A program made the translations under genes and the position numbers. Below the pieces are notes generated by a model. That model had not been told where the DNA came from. It did not search any database and saw nothing but the letters and a program-made list of their open reading frames with translations. From Stenocarpella maydis (lineage: Eukaryota; Ascomycota; Sordariomycetes; Diaporthales; Diaporthaceae), in assembly GCA_002270565.1 (NCBI GenBank), contig NQMI01000002.1:248001-312000 (forward strand): a DNA stretch of 64,000 nucleotides, written 5' to 3'. Positions 10,601 to 22,623 of the stretch are shown here, one piece after another (the first letter of the stretch is position 1; every line of letters begins with the position of its first letter).

Positions 10601-12362
10601 CCGCCCGCGCGAGCCCCGTGCTGGCGTCGTCCCTGATGACCTCGCGGGCCCCCGCCCGCGCGAGGAGTATCTGCCTCGCCGGCAGCTGGGACCTGCGCTC
10701 GCACAGGAGCCTTGCCAGGCTCGTGAGCGCCGCGGCGTCCTCCCTGTACTGCGGCTGCCCGAGCGTGTCCACGAGCTGCTCGACCCGCGTCCTGAGGGCC
10801 GCGGGCGACGCGGCCGAGACGGGCAGCACCAGGAGCTGCTGCCGCTGGCCGGCGTCGCTCCCCTCCTCGCTCCGGGCGTCCGCCTCCTGGGGCGGCGTCT
10901 CGAAGCCGCCGCCGGCCGGCCTCCCGCTGCTGAGGTAGCTGCCGGCAGACTCGAGGATGATGTGGGCGTTGGCGCCGCCGTACCCGAACGAGTTGATGCT
11001 GGCCCGGCGCACCTCCCGCGGCCACTGCTCGAGCCGCGTGACGACCTGCATGTTGCGCTCCCCGAGCCTGAGCTTCGGGTTCAGGTTCTTGACCCCGTGT
11101 GTCGGGGGGATCTGGCCGCTCTCGAACGCCAGCGCGACCTTGATGATGGAGGTCAGCCCGCTGGCCGCCTCGCTGTGGCCCATGTTGGTCTTGACCGACC
11201 CGATCATCAGCGGCGGCCCGGCGCGGGGCGTGAAGCACTGCGCCAGCGCGTCCACCTCGATGGGGTCCCCGACCGCGGTGCCGGTGCCGTGGCACTCGAC
11301 GTAGTCGGTCTCGGAGAAGGGGATCCCGGCCGTGCGGTAGGCCCTGCGGATCACCTTCTCCTGCAGGGCGGCGCTGGGCAGCGTGATGCCGGGCGTCTTG
11401 CCGTTTGCGTTGATGGCAGTGCCCCGGATCACGGCGTGGATCTTGTCGCCGTCCCGGAGCGCCGACGACAGGCGCTTGATGTAGATGGCGTTGACGGCCT
11501 CGCCGCGCCCGTACCCGTCGGCCGACGTGTCAAAGGTGTGGCAGGTGGAGGTCGGGGAGAGGACGCCGCCCTTCATGGTCCCGACGTGCTGCTCGGGGGC
11601 CGTGATCAGGTTGGCACCACCGACAATAGCCCCGTCGCAGTCGCCGGTCTGCAGGGCCACGACGGCCTGGTGTAGGGCGTAGATGGATGAGGAACAGGCC
11701 GTGTCTATTGTCAGACTGGGGCCCTGGAGGTTGAACGAGTGGCTGATGCGGTTGGACATGATGGCCGTGCCAGAGCCGGTGGCGGTGTACCGGTGCAGGT
11801 AGTCAGGGTCCCGCGTCTGCATGGCCTGGTAGTCGACGGTAAAGTTGCCGACGTAGACACCCGTCGCGGTGCCAGACATCTGCTCCAGCGTCACGCCCGC
11901 GCTCTCAAAGCACTCGAAGACCACCTCGAGCAGTTTCCGCTGCTGCGGGTCCATGTATGTGGCCTCCATGTTGTTGATGCCGAAGAAGTCATTGTCGAAT
12001 TCCCGCACGTCCTCCTGCAAGAAGTAGCCGCCCGAGCAGTTGATGGCCCCTGCCCGGCTGCCCTGTGGGTGATAGAACCCGTTGATGTTGAAGCGCTCCG
12101 GGGGCACCGGACCCTGCGCGGTGCGGCCGGCGGCGAGGAATTTCCACAGCTCGGAGGGGCTGCGGATCTCCCCCGGCAGGCGGCAGGCTATCAGATGACG
12201 TGTTAGTTGAGCTGCGAGGATATATAGGCTGGGCACCAGGAACTCACCCATGCCCACGATGACCGCAGGGTCATCGTCGATGATGCTCCGGCTGGAGTCT
12301 GACGTGCCCGACAGAGATGGCATGTTGACCAAGACTGCGTCCGTGTCGCCCATTGTGCTCAT
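4608..12362 (-). CDS. highly reducing type I polyketide synthase (KS-AT-DH-psiMT-ER-KR-ACP)
   Basis: Cytosolic iterative HR-PKS, about 2,465 codons once the artefacts are discounted. Seen in order: KS with DTACSSS (Cys about residue 203), ECHGTGT and NMGHSEAA; AT with GHSSGE near 10,000; DH with His in DHKVEDQVVFP (~8,960) and Asp in ITIDAC (~8,405); a methyltransferase-like stretch whose SAM motif is degenerate (VLELSADG); ER with HAGAGAFG (~6,450); KR with GCLGGLGR (~5,810) and YCSAN (~5,380); ACP with GVDSM (Ser ~4,744). No thioesterase, as usual. Start chosen at the ATG at 12,362; a 60-nt intron (12,188-12,247) interrupts VGM/ACRLPGE. The assembled frame is disrupted by a 298-bp duplication around an N at 10,565 and by about eight frame changes between 7,560 and 8,620. 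Divergent from an SDR gene. Product unknown. Confidence 0.93.
10267..10564. repeat. 298-bp perfect direct repeat, copy 1 (assembly duplicate)
   Basis: Identical to 10,566-10,863, with offset 299 and a single N between. It lies in the KS-AT linker of the PKS. The unit plus N is 299 nt, not a multiple of 3, so it breaks the frame; dropping one copy restores KS-to-AT continuity exactly. This is the signature of two overlapping contig ends joined without merging. Confidence 0.95.
10565..10565. other. single ambiguous base (N) at a contig join
   Basis: The only N noticed in the window. It sits exactly between the two identical 298-bp copies, marking an assembly join. Confidence 0.95.
10566..10863. 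repeat. 298-bp perfect direct repeat, copy 2 (assembly duplicate)
   Basis: Second copy of 10,267-10,564; see that entry. Confidence 0.95.
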
Positions 12363-13151
12363 TGCAACGAAGATGATAAGGTAAAAGGGGGCAGGCAATA
12401 CAAGGCTGGAGAAATCTATAAGGACAAAGTCTAGTCTAGGTAGTCCCCGTCTATAAACAAACCACCAACTTGAAGTCCAAGAGTTTTCCGATAGGCTTGA
12501 GCTCCAATGTTGGCCGAGGATGGTTTGGAAGCGGTTATGAGTGATTCCCAGGCCGTGGCGCCGCCCTTATATATACCCGGATACCTGTGGATGTTTGGGT
12601 GTCTCTGTAGGAACGATCGCAGGTCTTTGATAAGTTATCAAGTGAGTTCAGCCATCCCTGTCGAGATCCCACAACCTGCGACCAAGACTCATCCTCATGC
12701 ACGCCTTGTCACATGTCGATGGCCTCAAAAATGCGCTTGCCCTCAGACCTCAGCCATGCTACATGCATAAGTAGTCAGGGCTTAGGAAGCGCCGAAGCGG
12801 TGTGAGTGGAGGCAGGTGCATACGAGAAGGAGGCGAGGCCGTATCTTTTGCTCGACATCTTCCGAGCCCGGTGGGCGCCGCGCCATCGTGAAACTGGCCT
12901 CATCACCAGAATCGTCAGCGACGCCAAGGATCTAGACTGGTGTTGGTTGGGAAGTGCACTTAGTCTGGAGACGTTGTTTAGGAATATAATCCCGGCTCTC
13001 GCCAGCCAGGGACTTCTGCAGTTCTCCCTCATTCACAGTCTCCCCCAGTTGAATCGCCACGACTTAGTAACGGCACCCACCTTTCCAGCGGAGACGATTC
13101 TTACTCACTGCCGCCTTGCTCGTTTCAGCCATACCCCGCCGGCGAGCTGAT
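12363..13151. promoter_or_regulatory. divergent promoter shared by the PKS and SDR1
   Basis: 789 bp between the start codons of the PKS (minus) and SDR1 (plus). A TATATATA box lies at 12,568-12,575, about 206 bp upstream of the PKS ATG. No convincing coding sequence. A shared promoter would allow co-expression; no zinc-cluster site could be assigned with confidence. Confidence 0.6.
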
Positions 13152-14241
13152 ATGGAAGTCAAAGGCTTCGCTTTGGTCGTGGGGGGCGGTGAGTCTAGAC
13201 ACCCAGGGCAACCTAGAGTGCATGTGGCGATGGCTTGGCTCCGAGGGTGCTCGGTATCAGGGTCCGGCAAGGTCGAATAGGTTCTGACACGCGCGTCTAG
13301 GAAGCGGCATCGGGCGCGCCTGCGCTCTGGCATTTGCCAGAGAAGGCTGCGCGGGAGTCATGGTGGCTGACCTGGATGTCTCGACTGCGGCCAGGGTCGC
13401 GGACGAGTGCAAGGCCTTGGCCACGAGCCCCGGGTTCTGGGCAGGGTCCGTCCAGGTTGACGTATCTCAGGAGGCTTCTATCAACTCAGCCACCGAGGGC
13501 GCCGTGCGGGCCATGGGGAGGATCGACTACTGCGTGAACTGCGCAGGTGTGAGTTACATTTCTTCACTTGCCACCTCGAGGGTCAGTCCCACCACGTTGG
13601 CGTTAAGTTTGCTGAGACACCATGCCACTCACAGATTGGCGTGCAAAAGGACGCCGAGATTGCTGACGCCGACGTCTCGGAGTTTTGTCGCTTCCTAGAC
13701 ATCAACGTCCTCGGGTCGTTCCTCGTCACTCGGGCTGTCTCGGGCGTCATGCGAGGCCAGGAGCAACGTCCAGTCGACCCATCCTGCCCCGCGCGTGGGA
13801 TGGCCCGCGGAGCCATTGTGCTCCTGGGGTCTGCATCCTCCTTCGTGGCGACGCCTCGCATCACGCAGTATACGGCCTCCAAGCATGCGGTGATGGGGTT
13901 AACCAAGAATGCCGGTAAGCCAAGAGCTCCTGCGAGCATGTTTGATGCAGAGCTGACAGGACATCTATCCGCCTGTGGGTACAGCCGTTGATAACGTCAA
14001 GCACGGCATTCGGGTCAATTGCGTCTGTCCGTCCTGGGTTGACACCCCAATGACCCAGGCCGCAGTGGATGGCGGTGTGCCGGTTGAGCAGCTAGTCAGG
14101 GCGGTGGTGCCCATGGGACGCATGGCGACGGCCGATGAGGTGGCAGATGCTGTCATCTTCCTAGCCAGCCCGAGATCGAGCTACGTTACGGGATGTGGCT
14201 TCATCCTGGATGGAGGCACCACTTTGAGCTGCAGCATCTAG
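13152..14241 (+). CDS. classical short-chain dehydrogenase/reductase (SDR1)
   Basis: NAD(P)-dependent oxidoreductase of about 273 residues, probably acting on the polyketide. Four exons fit the frame: 13,152-13,188, 13,301-13,548, 13,635-13,914 and 13,985-14,241, with GTGAGT, GTGAGT and GTAAGC donors and TAG/CAG acceptors. Seen: the cofactor loop GGGSGIG is formed across intron 1; NCAG across intron 2; LLGSASS carries the catalytic Ser; YTASK gives Tyr and Lys; [13 protein letters not shown] follows, and the end [10 protein letters not shown] is typical of the cP2/FabG-like group. It starts 789 bp from the PKS in the opposite direction. The four-exon model is well supported because each junction restores a conserved motif. 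Confidence 0.92.
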
Positions 14242-15005
14242 GCATGACTGATAAGTGTTGGAGGAGCCGCATGCCTTGGCAGTCTGGGCAATGTCCCCGT
14301 AGTTAGCGCCTCTTCGTCGGTTATCATTAAGTACTCAAGTAGCTGTCAGATTTCACTTCGCGTTCCAACCTAGGAAGGTTCGCCGTTCGCTTTCAGATAT
14401 TCAAAGTGGGATAAATTCCTCATGCGAGCCAATCATGTACACAGGCACGGCCAGATTATGCAGGCACGCGTCTTACAGGTGACACAGCCGAGAGTTTCCC
14501 CTAGGTTGCACGTAGATTTCTCCTACACCACGTAGTAAAGTAAGCACCACCCGCAAACTTTAGAAACGAGTTAGTGTCAGCTTATGGCTGCTTGGTACTT
14601 TCAGGTTTCCTGCCTGCAGGGTGAGTAAGCCATCTACACGCATAAGCAACGCGATTGCTACACGGTGCGGGTGTGTTTATAAGCTACTTTTCATGCACGT
14701 CTTCCGGGTCTCCAGTACCTGGCTTATACTCCGCCATGTACCAGTAACAGCCTCGATACCCGGCCCACCTCCAGACAGGAACACAATCAGGTTCATGCAG
14801 AGGAGACTTTTCTTGGAGGATACATGTTTTCCTCGCATGCCAAGGTTCCACGTTCAAAGAGTTAAAATACCTATAAGGCTTCCGGGTCCTTCTTACTCCT
14901 CAGCTACTGTCAAGTGTAAATCATCTCCATCTGTCATCCTCATCTAGTAATTGGAAAAATAAATCATCCCTTTGCCGTTCTCGTTGGATTCCAGCCATTG
15001 TCACC
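14242..15005. other. intergenic, cupin promoter
   Basis: 764 bp between SDR1 and the cupin gene. Short open frames only; nothing else recognised. Confidence 0.6.
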
Positions 15006-15753
15006 ATGTCGTCCGAGACTGAGACCCCCTACCTCGAGAGCGCCAACTATGTGTTCGACGGATGGCCAGCCCCAGGGCTGCGCAAGACCGTTCGCCACAT
15101 CACCGGGATAGACGCCGAGGGCAAGTCCATCTTCCTGCAAACCGACTTCGGCTCCCACCATCGTGTGATGGGAGTGGGCCAGGGAGTGGGCAACATCATG
15201 TACTCGACCAAGGAGAACCCCGTTGACCTGAATGGGAACGTCGACGTTGAGTACGCGGCCAAGAACGAGGTATGAGCAAACATACTCCTTACAGCCATCA
15301 CCCAGTATTCCACAAAGAAAGAAAAAAAAAATTACCAGTCTCTCCTACCCACCGGGTTATTGCAATTCTGACATGTTGTCGGTTCCCCCCCACCCACAGC
15401 CCCCTATCCACATCCACGGCGGCTCTGTGGTCCGCATGATCGACTTCGCGCCCAACGTGCAGTCCCCCATGCACCGCGCCCTGTCGCTCGACTACGGCAT
15501 CGTGGTCGAGGGCGTGTTCAAGCTGATCCTCGACTCGGGCGAGGAGCGCATCATGCGCCAGGGCGACGTGAGCGTCAACCGCGCCGGTGCTCACCAGTGG
15601 CACAACATCTCGGGCAACGGCACCCTGCCGGGGCGCATGATGTGGATCCTGCTTGACTGCAAGGACGTCGTCGTCAACGGGAAGAAGCTCGAGCTGGAGC
15701 TCGGGACTCTCGCAAAGGACTTTGAGATTCTCAACAAGTCGGAGGATGCCTAG
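15006..15753 (+). CDS. cupin-domain protein
   Basis: Small single-domain cupin of about 205 residues. Two exons: 15,006-15,269 (donor GTATGA) and 15,400-15,753 (acceptor CCCACAG after a C-rich tract). Seen: SPMHRALSLDYG followed by GVFKLILDSGEE and GDVSVNRAGAHQWHN, the two-motif layout of a beta-barrel metal-binding cupin with His ligands in MHRA and HQWH. Proteins of this type occur in several fungal polyketide clusters and may act as small metal-dependent dioxygenases, isomerases or cyclases; which applies here cannot be told. Start is the first ATG, in a CACC-ATG-TC context. It runs in the same direction as SDR1 and converges on the AYR1-like SDR. Confidence 0.9.
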
Positions 15754-16847
15754 CTAGATCCATTACCAGAAGGCCCCCACCCCGGGGGGGTTAGGACTTC
15801 GAAGAAGTTGTCTAATTGTTCCTATGTCTATGTAAATGTCTCAAGTACCAAGCTAGACAGAGACTCTCCATGCACTGGTAGATCGGTTGCATTGCAATAG
15901 GAAAATGGTTCAGCGCTCTTTGAAACCATAACGATGGTCAAGTGTAACACGTGTCCAGTGATATGATTAGAATGATTGATTTGTCGTTCATCTGGAAAAG
16001 TCTATGCACGGGACTCCTGCATACCAATGCCTCGGAGTTCCGTGTAAAAATAATTAGTCCGTTTCGTAAGGTACTTAGTCAGAAAGCTTCTTAGCAGATA
16101 AGCACTTGAGTAAGCTTAGTCTTTTTCCTCCTACAGTTGGGAGGGGGCGCTGGGCTGGAGAGGGACTAGGCCCCTATCTACCCACTTCAGATTCATATAG
16201 ACGAATAGCTCTTTGCGCTCTGAAGGGGCTTCCCACCTGGTTTGATGGATAGAGATCTCGTGAGTTCCAATTTAATCACAGGGACCATTGGGCAGGATCA
16301 ACCCCAGCTAGTATTGCTGCAAGCGAAATTTATCCTAAATAGGATATCGCTTATTCAGAGCAGGAAACAAGACACAGTTGTTGCGAGGTGAAGACAACCG
16401 AGTATTTAATATGTACAAGCGATTAGTAATGATGCACTGGCATTCTACTAAGGGCCCAGGACAGACAAATGCTCCCTCGTCAGGTAAAGAAATCAATGTG
16501 GTTCGTGCTGACCAAAAGGAATCCTGGATGGGAAGGAATCCACTTCGTTAGTAAGTGACAGGTAACTAGGCTCTGATTAGTTAAGCTTGACATGAAGTCG
16601 AGCCCCCGTGTTCTTGGGCCGTCAGATCACTAGTAGACATCTGTCGATAATGAGTTGACGTCGCAATGCATATAGCCGAGTTGAAACTACCGATTTGTTC
16701 CGAACAACATTTCAGCTTCTCACAGAATTGTATGTTATATCATTTTAAGTCTGAATATCGTAGTCAGAGGGTACGCATTTGATATTTCTAGCAATCGAAC
16801 ATTTGGTGACGGAAGGTGAAAAGCACACATTTAGACAATTCACTAGT
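15754..16847. other. convergent intergenic region
   Basis: About 1.1 kb between the 3' ends of the cupin gene and the AYR1-like SDR. No ORF above about 60 codons and no repeat recognised. Confidence 0.6.
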
Positions 16848-18241
16848 CTAGAAACCTTTCTTCATTCGCATCAAGTGCGCCTTCTGCAACTTTGCCAAGC
16901 TAAAAACTCGCCAGACAACAGCATCCTATAGCGAAGAGAATTTCAGCGATTGTTTGCAGTGAATACAGGTAGGAGGCGGCCAGCCTATACAAGACAAGCC
17001 GGGAAAAGGACTTACCCAGAACGTGCGCCACCCAAAGGTGTCGAAGAACCACACGACGCCTGTCTGCTTGCCAAACCAGAACCATGCCGAGGGGCGGGCC
17101 TTGAGGCTCTCGGCTACGACGTTCCTAGCATACGTGAAGCGGTCGGTCGTGTCCGGGGTCCTGCCGACATGCTTCTTGAATTCATCGGCCATGGGGGAAT
17201 AGTAAGAGCCTGGAGGAGAAAAATGCTTTCCGCATCAGAGCTGTGGGCTGGAAAAGACTGGCGAAGGGGAGAGTTTGGCAAAAAAAAAAAAAAAAAAAAA
17301 AAGACCTTTAGGCAACTCTATTGACATCGGACTTTAGGATTTTGGTGGCAACCTCCCCGGAAATAACCGTGATAAACCTTACGCTTGGTGAGGAAAGTGT
17401 GTTAGTGAAATTCATTCCTTGAGGCTGTGGGCTTGCACATGTGTGGTCATTGAGAGCTATCTTACCCCAGAGGTGCCATCTCGATACGCAGGGTGCTGGA
17501 CCAGTGGTGAAGGGCTGCCTTAGAGGCGTTGTATGAGGCTAGGTGCTCTTCAGCATCAGTTGCAACAAAAAAAAAGTGTGGTGACGGAGAAGCGGGTATA
17601 GCGCACCTCCGTACATGTACGGCACCACACCGCCAACGGAGCCAATATTGACGACGGTGCCGGTGGAGCGAATCAACATGTCATGGAAATGATGAACCAT
17701 GCGCATCGGCCCCAGCACATTGACATCAAACATTTTTTTCACCGCTTTGACGTCGGTGTCAATGGCTGGCATGGTGTAGGCTGGTATCGACTGTCAGTGT
17801 CCACCCGGCCGATGTGTGAGTGTTTTGTCTCACCAATCCCACTGTTGACTTCGTCAGCCTAATGTGTCCAGATAGGGAAGGGGAGACGGGACTGACGCGC
17901 AATTCACGAGAATGTCCAAGTGGCCGCCAGTAAGATCCGTCACGCTCTTCTTTAGGGCAACAACGGACGCCTCATCAGTCACATCCAGTTTAAAGAACGT
18001 TATTCCTTCCTGACGGAGGTGCTCGCTGTCTTCGAAAGGGAGGACAGTGGCGATGGCATGGAGCCCCCGGCTGAGATATGTCTTCACGAGTGCCTCACCA
18101 ATCCCGCCTTTGCCACATCTGAGGTAGGGATCTTGTCAGAATAACGACCAAGGGCAAGAGAGAGAAGCCATAACAGGCCAAAGGAAACTTGAAAACTTCC
18201 ACATACCCCGTGACGAGTGCAAACTTCTCTCGGTCCAACAT
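16848..18241 (-). CDS. AYR1-like short-chain dehydrogenase/reductase (SDR2)
   Basis: SDR of the yeast Ayr1 type (family known for NADPH-dependent 1-acyl-DHAP reduction; here probably a tailoring enzyme). Exons deduced: 18,207-18,241; about 17,897-18,118; an 8-nt microexon 17,834-17,841; 17,607-17,780; 17,466-17,538; then one or two exons upstream of 17,016 whose first junction is unclear; and a last exon 16,848-16,925. Seen: the cofactor loop GCGKGGIG spans intron 1, NCAGI spans the microexon, NIGSVGG holds the Ser, and YNASK holds Tyr/Lys just after another intron. The C-terminal Trp-rich segment and short basic tail fit the family. An intron contains a 23-nt A-run (plus strand 17,280-17,302). 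The uncertain part is about 17,200-17,400. Confidence 0.8.
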
Positions 18242-19728
18242 GGCGAAAACGGAAGCTCAGACGAGTTGACAAAGTCTTTGAGATGCAGACGATTCTACAG
18301 ACTGGAACACTCAGGTGAAATGAGACCGGTCTGGGTCATGATATCCAAAGTCCCAGAGGCCTGGGGGAGTGCCAAACTACCAAGGAAATTCCGGCTCTCG
18401 GATCGCCGGCGAAGGATGAGATGTGAGGAGCGCCAAAGGGACGTATATGCCCGAGGCTCCATGGAGACCATAGGAGGAGGAGGAATGGTACAAGCACATT
18501 TTCACACAAGGTCACTGGTACATGCCTGGATTCCTTCATGCAGGCCCATTTGTAACTTCACAAGGGGATCTTGACTAGTTTACTCTAGGCAATTACGGCC
18601 GAAGAACTACATATGTAGCTATCGCGGGCCCTTCGTGATATTACTTAAGATCCTAGGCCATGTACCCTAACAGGGATCCAGATGCTGACGTTAGGTACAG
18701 CGGTGAGGTATGGGTCGAGTGGTGTGCCACCCTTTCCGATCCGTGGGGTCGCACTCCACGACTGCCCCCGGATGAGGAAGGACAAAAGAGTGTGTAGGTT
18801 AGATTCCAGGGTTCAGGAATTAGATCCATGGATGCCCATTTGCAAGACCCTGCAGCCGCAAACAAAGCCTTGAGCTCGACGGGCCGCCGCGGTGTAGGAG
18901 CCGGAGCAATGCAGTCAGGTTTGGTAAGACCACAGATTTGCCTACATACCAGCCCCATTTAGGGAAGGTCTGGGTGGTATTCGGTATCCGAAAGTGGTAC
19001 AGGAGAGGCTGAAGCAACTTCAGGATGCATGCAATGCAGCCAAGCGGAAGGAGTGCATATGTCAAGTGGGACGAGAAGGACGCGTAGCCGCATTTTCGCC
19101 ACCCAGCATACCCAGGCTTGTCAAAGGAAGACATCCCCACAGTTTGGAAGCGGGACTTTCCTCGCTAGCATTGCAGCCAATCATCCAGTGCGAAATACGA
19201 CCACTTGAGCAAGATCGGACGAGAAAGATTTCACCTGGCGAGAAGTGGTAAATCTATCGAACAATAGATAGGCGACAATTTGTCACAAAATACAGTTAAT
19301 AGCCAAGTTAGCACCAAATAATCTCTGTTCGTGAGGCCGCGATATTGGTCAAAATTCAGTCGACCCATGGAGTTGGCGCCATTTTCAGTGCCATGGAGCA
19401 AAATACAATGATCGCATGGACGCTTCCGAGAAATTTTGTGACAGCTGTATTTATTGCTAAACTGCTGTCCAATAGGCCCTCTTGGCCGTACAGGACTGTG
19501 TGCCCTAGAATCTAACATTCTACCTATAGTTGTGTACAATCTAGAAAGGTGGCGAAACGAAGATCCATGGAAAGGGGGAAGTGGGGAAAGTCTCTGTTAC
19601 ACATGTGACACGAAAGATATCAACAGATAAGAAGGAAAATGTGGTTCAAACAGGACTCGGTACGAAAGAAATCCATCTATCCAATAACGACAACATTTGA
19701 CAGCGAAGGAGAGAAGGGTGAGGTTAGA
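18242..19728. other. intergenic, nothing recognised
   Basis: About 1.5 kb between the SDR2 start and the FAD-oxidase 3' end. Only short overlapping ORFs without recognisable similarity; no repeats seen. Confidence 0.55.
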
Positions 19729-21552
19729 TCAAGGGTACCTCTGTGGCAGGTGGTTGTTGAATGCAAAGACATTCTTTGGATCCCAAGTTCTCTTGAGGTT
19801 CGCGAGGTAGGGCAGCTTCTCCTTGCCGTAGATCTGCTCGAGTGTCTCGTCTCCGTGCGCATAGTTGACATAACAAACGAGATCGGGGTATCCTGAGGTC
19901 TCGACGAAGTCGGAACGCAACTCGTACCCCAGATCTCGTTGGATTTGGTTGGTGGCGGCATCATCGTCCAGGGTGAAAACAGTCGCACTGCAGAAAATCT
20001 CAGGGTTAGCAAAGGGCGTTTTGTTTCAAGTCATTGCTCGTGAGACGTGAGGTGTGGAATAAAAAGAAGGGGGGGGGGTTTCGGGATGGACCAACATGTA
20101 ACCAACGGAATCTCTCCAGGGGTAGGCCGTCTCATTCTGCGGCACCGCCGCCATGGCCTGGATCGGGAAGGCCTCGATCATGAGGGTGGCGTCGCGCGTG
20201 CTGGGATGGTCGGCGAACAGCGTGGACATCTTTTCGAAGGCCAGGTCGAATGTCGGCGCCGAGAGGTTGCGCAGGTTCTGAGACCAGGTGTCGCGAGGGA
20301 CACCGGGCTTGCAGAGCTCGCCGTCAAAGCCGCCGAACCCTGACGACGCGACCAGCTTGTTCCAGGGGACCATCCGGACGCTCGAGGCGGTGGCGTTGAG
20401 GGCAAGGATGTCTGCCATTACCTCTCGGCCTTCGGCCTCTGGCCCTAGGTACGCCCAGTTTGCAAGCACATCAGGCTGAGTAGCCAGAAATTGTCAGTTT
20501 TGATGTAGACACGGCGGTCGGCTCGCTCTTGACTTACCGCGTCCGCGTCGGTGTTGTATCTCATCAAGGAGACTGATGCGAGCTTGGCAGGCATCGTACC
20601 GCTGAAGGATTCGAGGACTTTGAAATAGGACGAGGCCAGTTCTGCCGGTATGACGAGGTCGGCAAGCAGGATCTGGCCTTCGTTGATGAGCGGATGGACC
20701 TTGAAAGTGGCTGATACGACCACGCCGAGGTTGGCTCCGGCTCCTCGGATGCCCCAGAAGAGGTCTGGGTAGGATGTTGCCGAAACCTCAACGAGTTTGC
20801 CGCTCGCGGTGACCATGCGAGCAGAGACCAGGTTGTCCGCCAAAAGGCCGTAAACACCCTGGAACCTGCCGACTCCGGAACCGAGGGTGACACCAATCAC
20901 GCCGGGACAAGAGCAGGAACCGATCGCTGCGGTTTGTTAGCAGAGTCTCGGCTTGGAAAGCAGAAGGTGCAACACGAGGCCATTGAGGAGAAGCAACACA
21001 TACGCATCATGAAGCCGCTATTGAACAGGGGATCATAGATGTCCCTCAACCTCACTCCGCCACCAAGAGTCACAGTCTGCTTGGCGGCATCTAGCTCCAC
21101 AGTGTTGAGCTTGCTGAGATCAATAGCCAGGCCGTTGTGGAGTTCCTCGAGGGTTGTGGTGAAGCTATGACGACCGCCGGTGGCAAGGAAAGGGACATTG
21201 ATCTGTGTCGCAAGTCTGACCTACAGCGGGGGCATCAGTGACGTTACTTTCTAGAAAATTCCACCTATGAAGCACTTACAGCAGTCACAGCGTCATTCTC
21301 GGTCGCAGGACTGATAGCAGCGGCGTAGGTAGGCTGACCGACGGTGGTGTAACGAATTGTCGCGTTGTCAAATGCAGCCTGGTTTGTGCGCGGGAACGAG
21401 ACGACCGTTCCGGACGCCCAGAGGCCTTTCTGGGAGAATGTGCTGTACACCTGTTGAGAGCTGGGAGCAGCGGCAGACAGGCCAGACATGGCTGAAACCG
21501 CCAGCCCCAACAGAGGCCACAGCCGTGAAACCTGGGCGCTTGAAGACTGCAT
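19729..21552 (-). CDS. secreted FAD-linked oxidase, berberine-bridge-enzyme type
   Basis: Flavin oxidase of about 505 residues (PCMH-type FAD domain plus C-terminal BBE segment). Five exons: 21,280-21,552, 21,004-21,220, 20,538-20,926, 20,096-20,475 and 19,729-19,987; lengths sum to an exact multiple of three. A hydrophobic N-terminus (LWPLLGLAVSAMSGLSAAAP) looks like a signal peptide. Seen: FLATGGRHS in the FAD loop (possible His attachment), GSCSCPGVIG with candidate Cys attachment, WGIRGAGANLGVV, and the closing BBE motif TWDPKNVFAFNNHLP. Relatives in polyketide clusters (for example solanapyrone Sol5) catalyse late oxidations or cyclisations. It starts 1.07 kb from SDR3 in the opposite direction. 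Confidence 0.92.
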
Positions 21553-22623
21553 TTTGACGCGTGGCGTGGCTTAGGGGACTCGAATACCGGGGGAACCTGA
21601 AATTCCTCGCTTGGCTGTTCTTTTCAATGATTCTGGACACCAATGCTTCGATAGCCTATCATCCAAAGTCGCCTGGAGCTTCGCTTCCTTCCATTTTATA
21701 TGCGTACGGCGCCGGCCAGACCGGCATCCGTGGCGCATTCTGAAAGAGCCCCCTTGGTCCAGCTGAACGAGGAGATTGCCTGAAAGTCGAAGGATCTTGC
21801 TCAGGATTCCCCTTCAATAGTGTGTCCACCAAAGCCATGCTGAGGAGGATTCAAAACGGATGACCAGATGGATGGAGGCTAAGTAAACTTGCGGTTGAGG
21901 AACTAGGTATGTGCTAGGTCTGATGGGCAAAATCCAGTGTGACGAATGTGATAAAGGGCACGGCTAGGCCGAGTGGCGGCGCGGAAGTGAGGCACCCGTC
22001 AGCAGCCGTGGAGGAATATTTGTGGGAAGTTATGGGGAGAGGCGCGAAGAGGCGGGAAGGGGCCAGATAAAAAAAGGAGCAGAGGGATGGATAGCCTCAT
22101 GACAACCTTGGAAGCAATGGGCCGGATTATGCCCGCCAATGAGCAGCGGCTGAGGGATTACGAGGACGGCAGCGCACGTACAACGAGCTTCTCCGATCAA
22201 GCCACTTGAAAAGGTGCTAGTGGCATACCTTTTCTGTCAGATTACCCCGTCGTTCATTATTCCGCCGACTTGTGTAACAGCACGGCGTTTGTTGAGCCCC
22301 GACTCCGACCCGTCTCGAGCCCGGGCTCTTTGATTGTCTGTCCCTCTCCTGCATTCTGACATCTTTGTCCTCATCACCCCACGCTGAATTCTCAAGCAGC
22401 TCTCTCCCCTGCTGCCTAAATCAACTCAGTTCACTGCCAGGCTTTTGTGTTAGCCATTTACTTCACCGTCTTTTCTCTCTCCCTAAGTCTTGGAGGTCTT
22501 TCTTGCACTGTTCTTCTCATCCTCTAGCTCTGGCGAATACTTAGCCCCGTCCAGCCTAGTCTGAGTAGCTCGAAGTCTAGCTCAGCCACCGAACCCCAGG
22601 GAACTCCTGCTTCCAGCCCAATC
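21553..22623. promoter_or_regulatory. divergent promoter shared by the FAD oxidase and SDR3
   Basis: 1,071 bp between two divergent start codons. The SDR3 side ends in a long CT-rich tract (about 22,340-22,520), typical of fungal 5' leaders. No coding sequence seen. Confidence 0.6.

Noticed and set aside
10267..10863. Biological tandem duplication in the PKS
   Set aside because: Perfect identity, a single N between copies and a broken frame indicate an assembly join.
12507..12770. 87-codon frame in the PKS/SDR1 promoter
   Set aside because: Its initiation is unclear, it spans the TATA box and intergenic DNA, and no family is visible.
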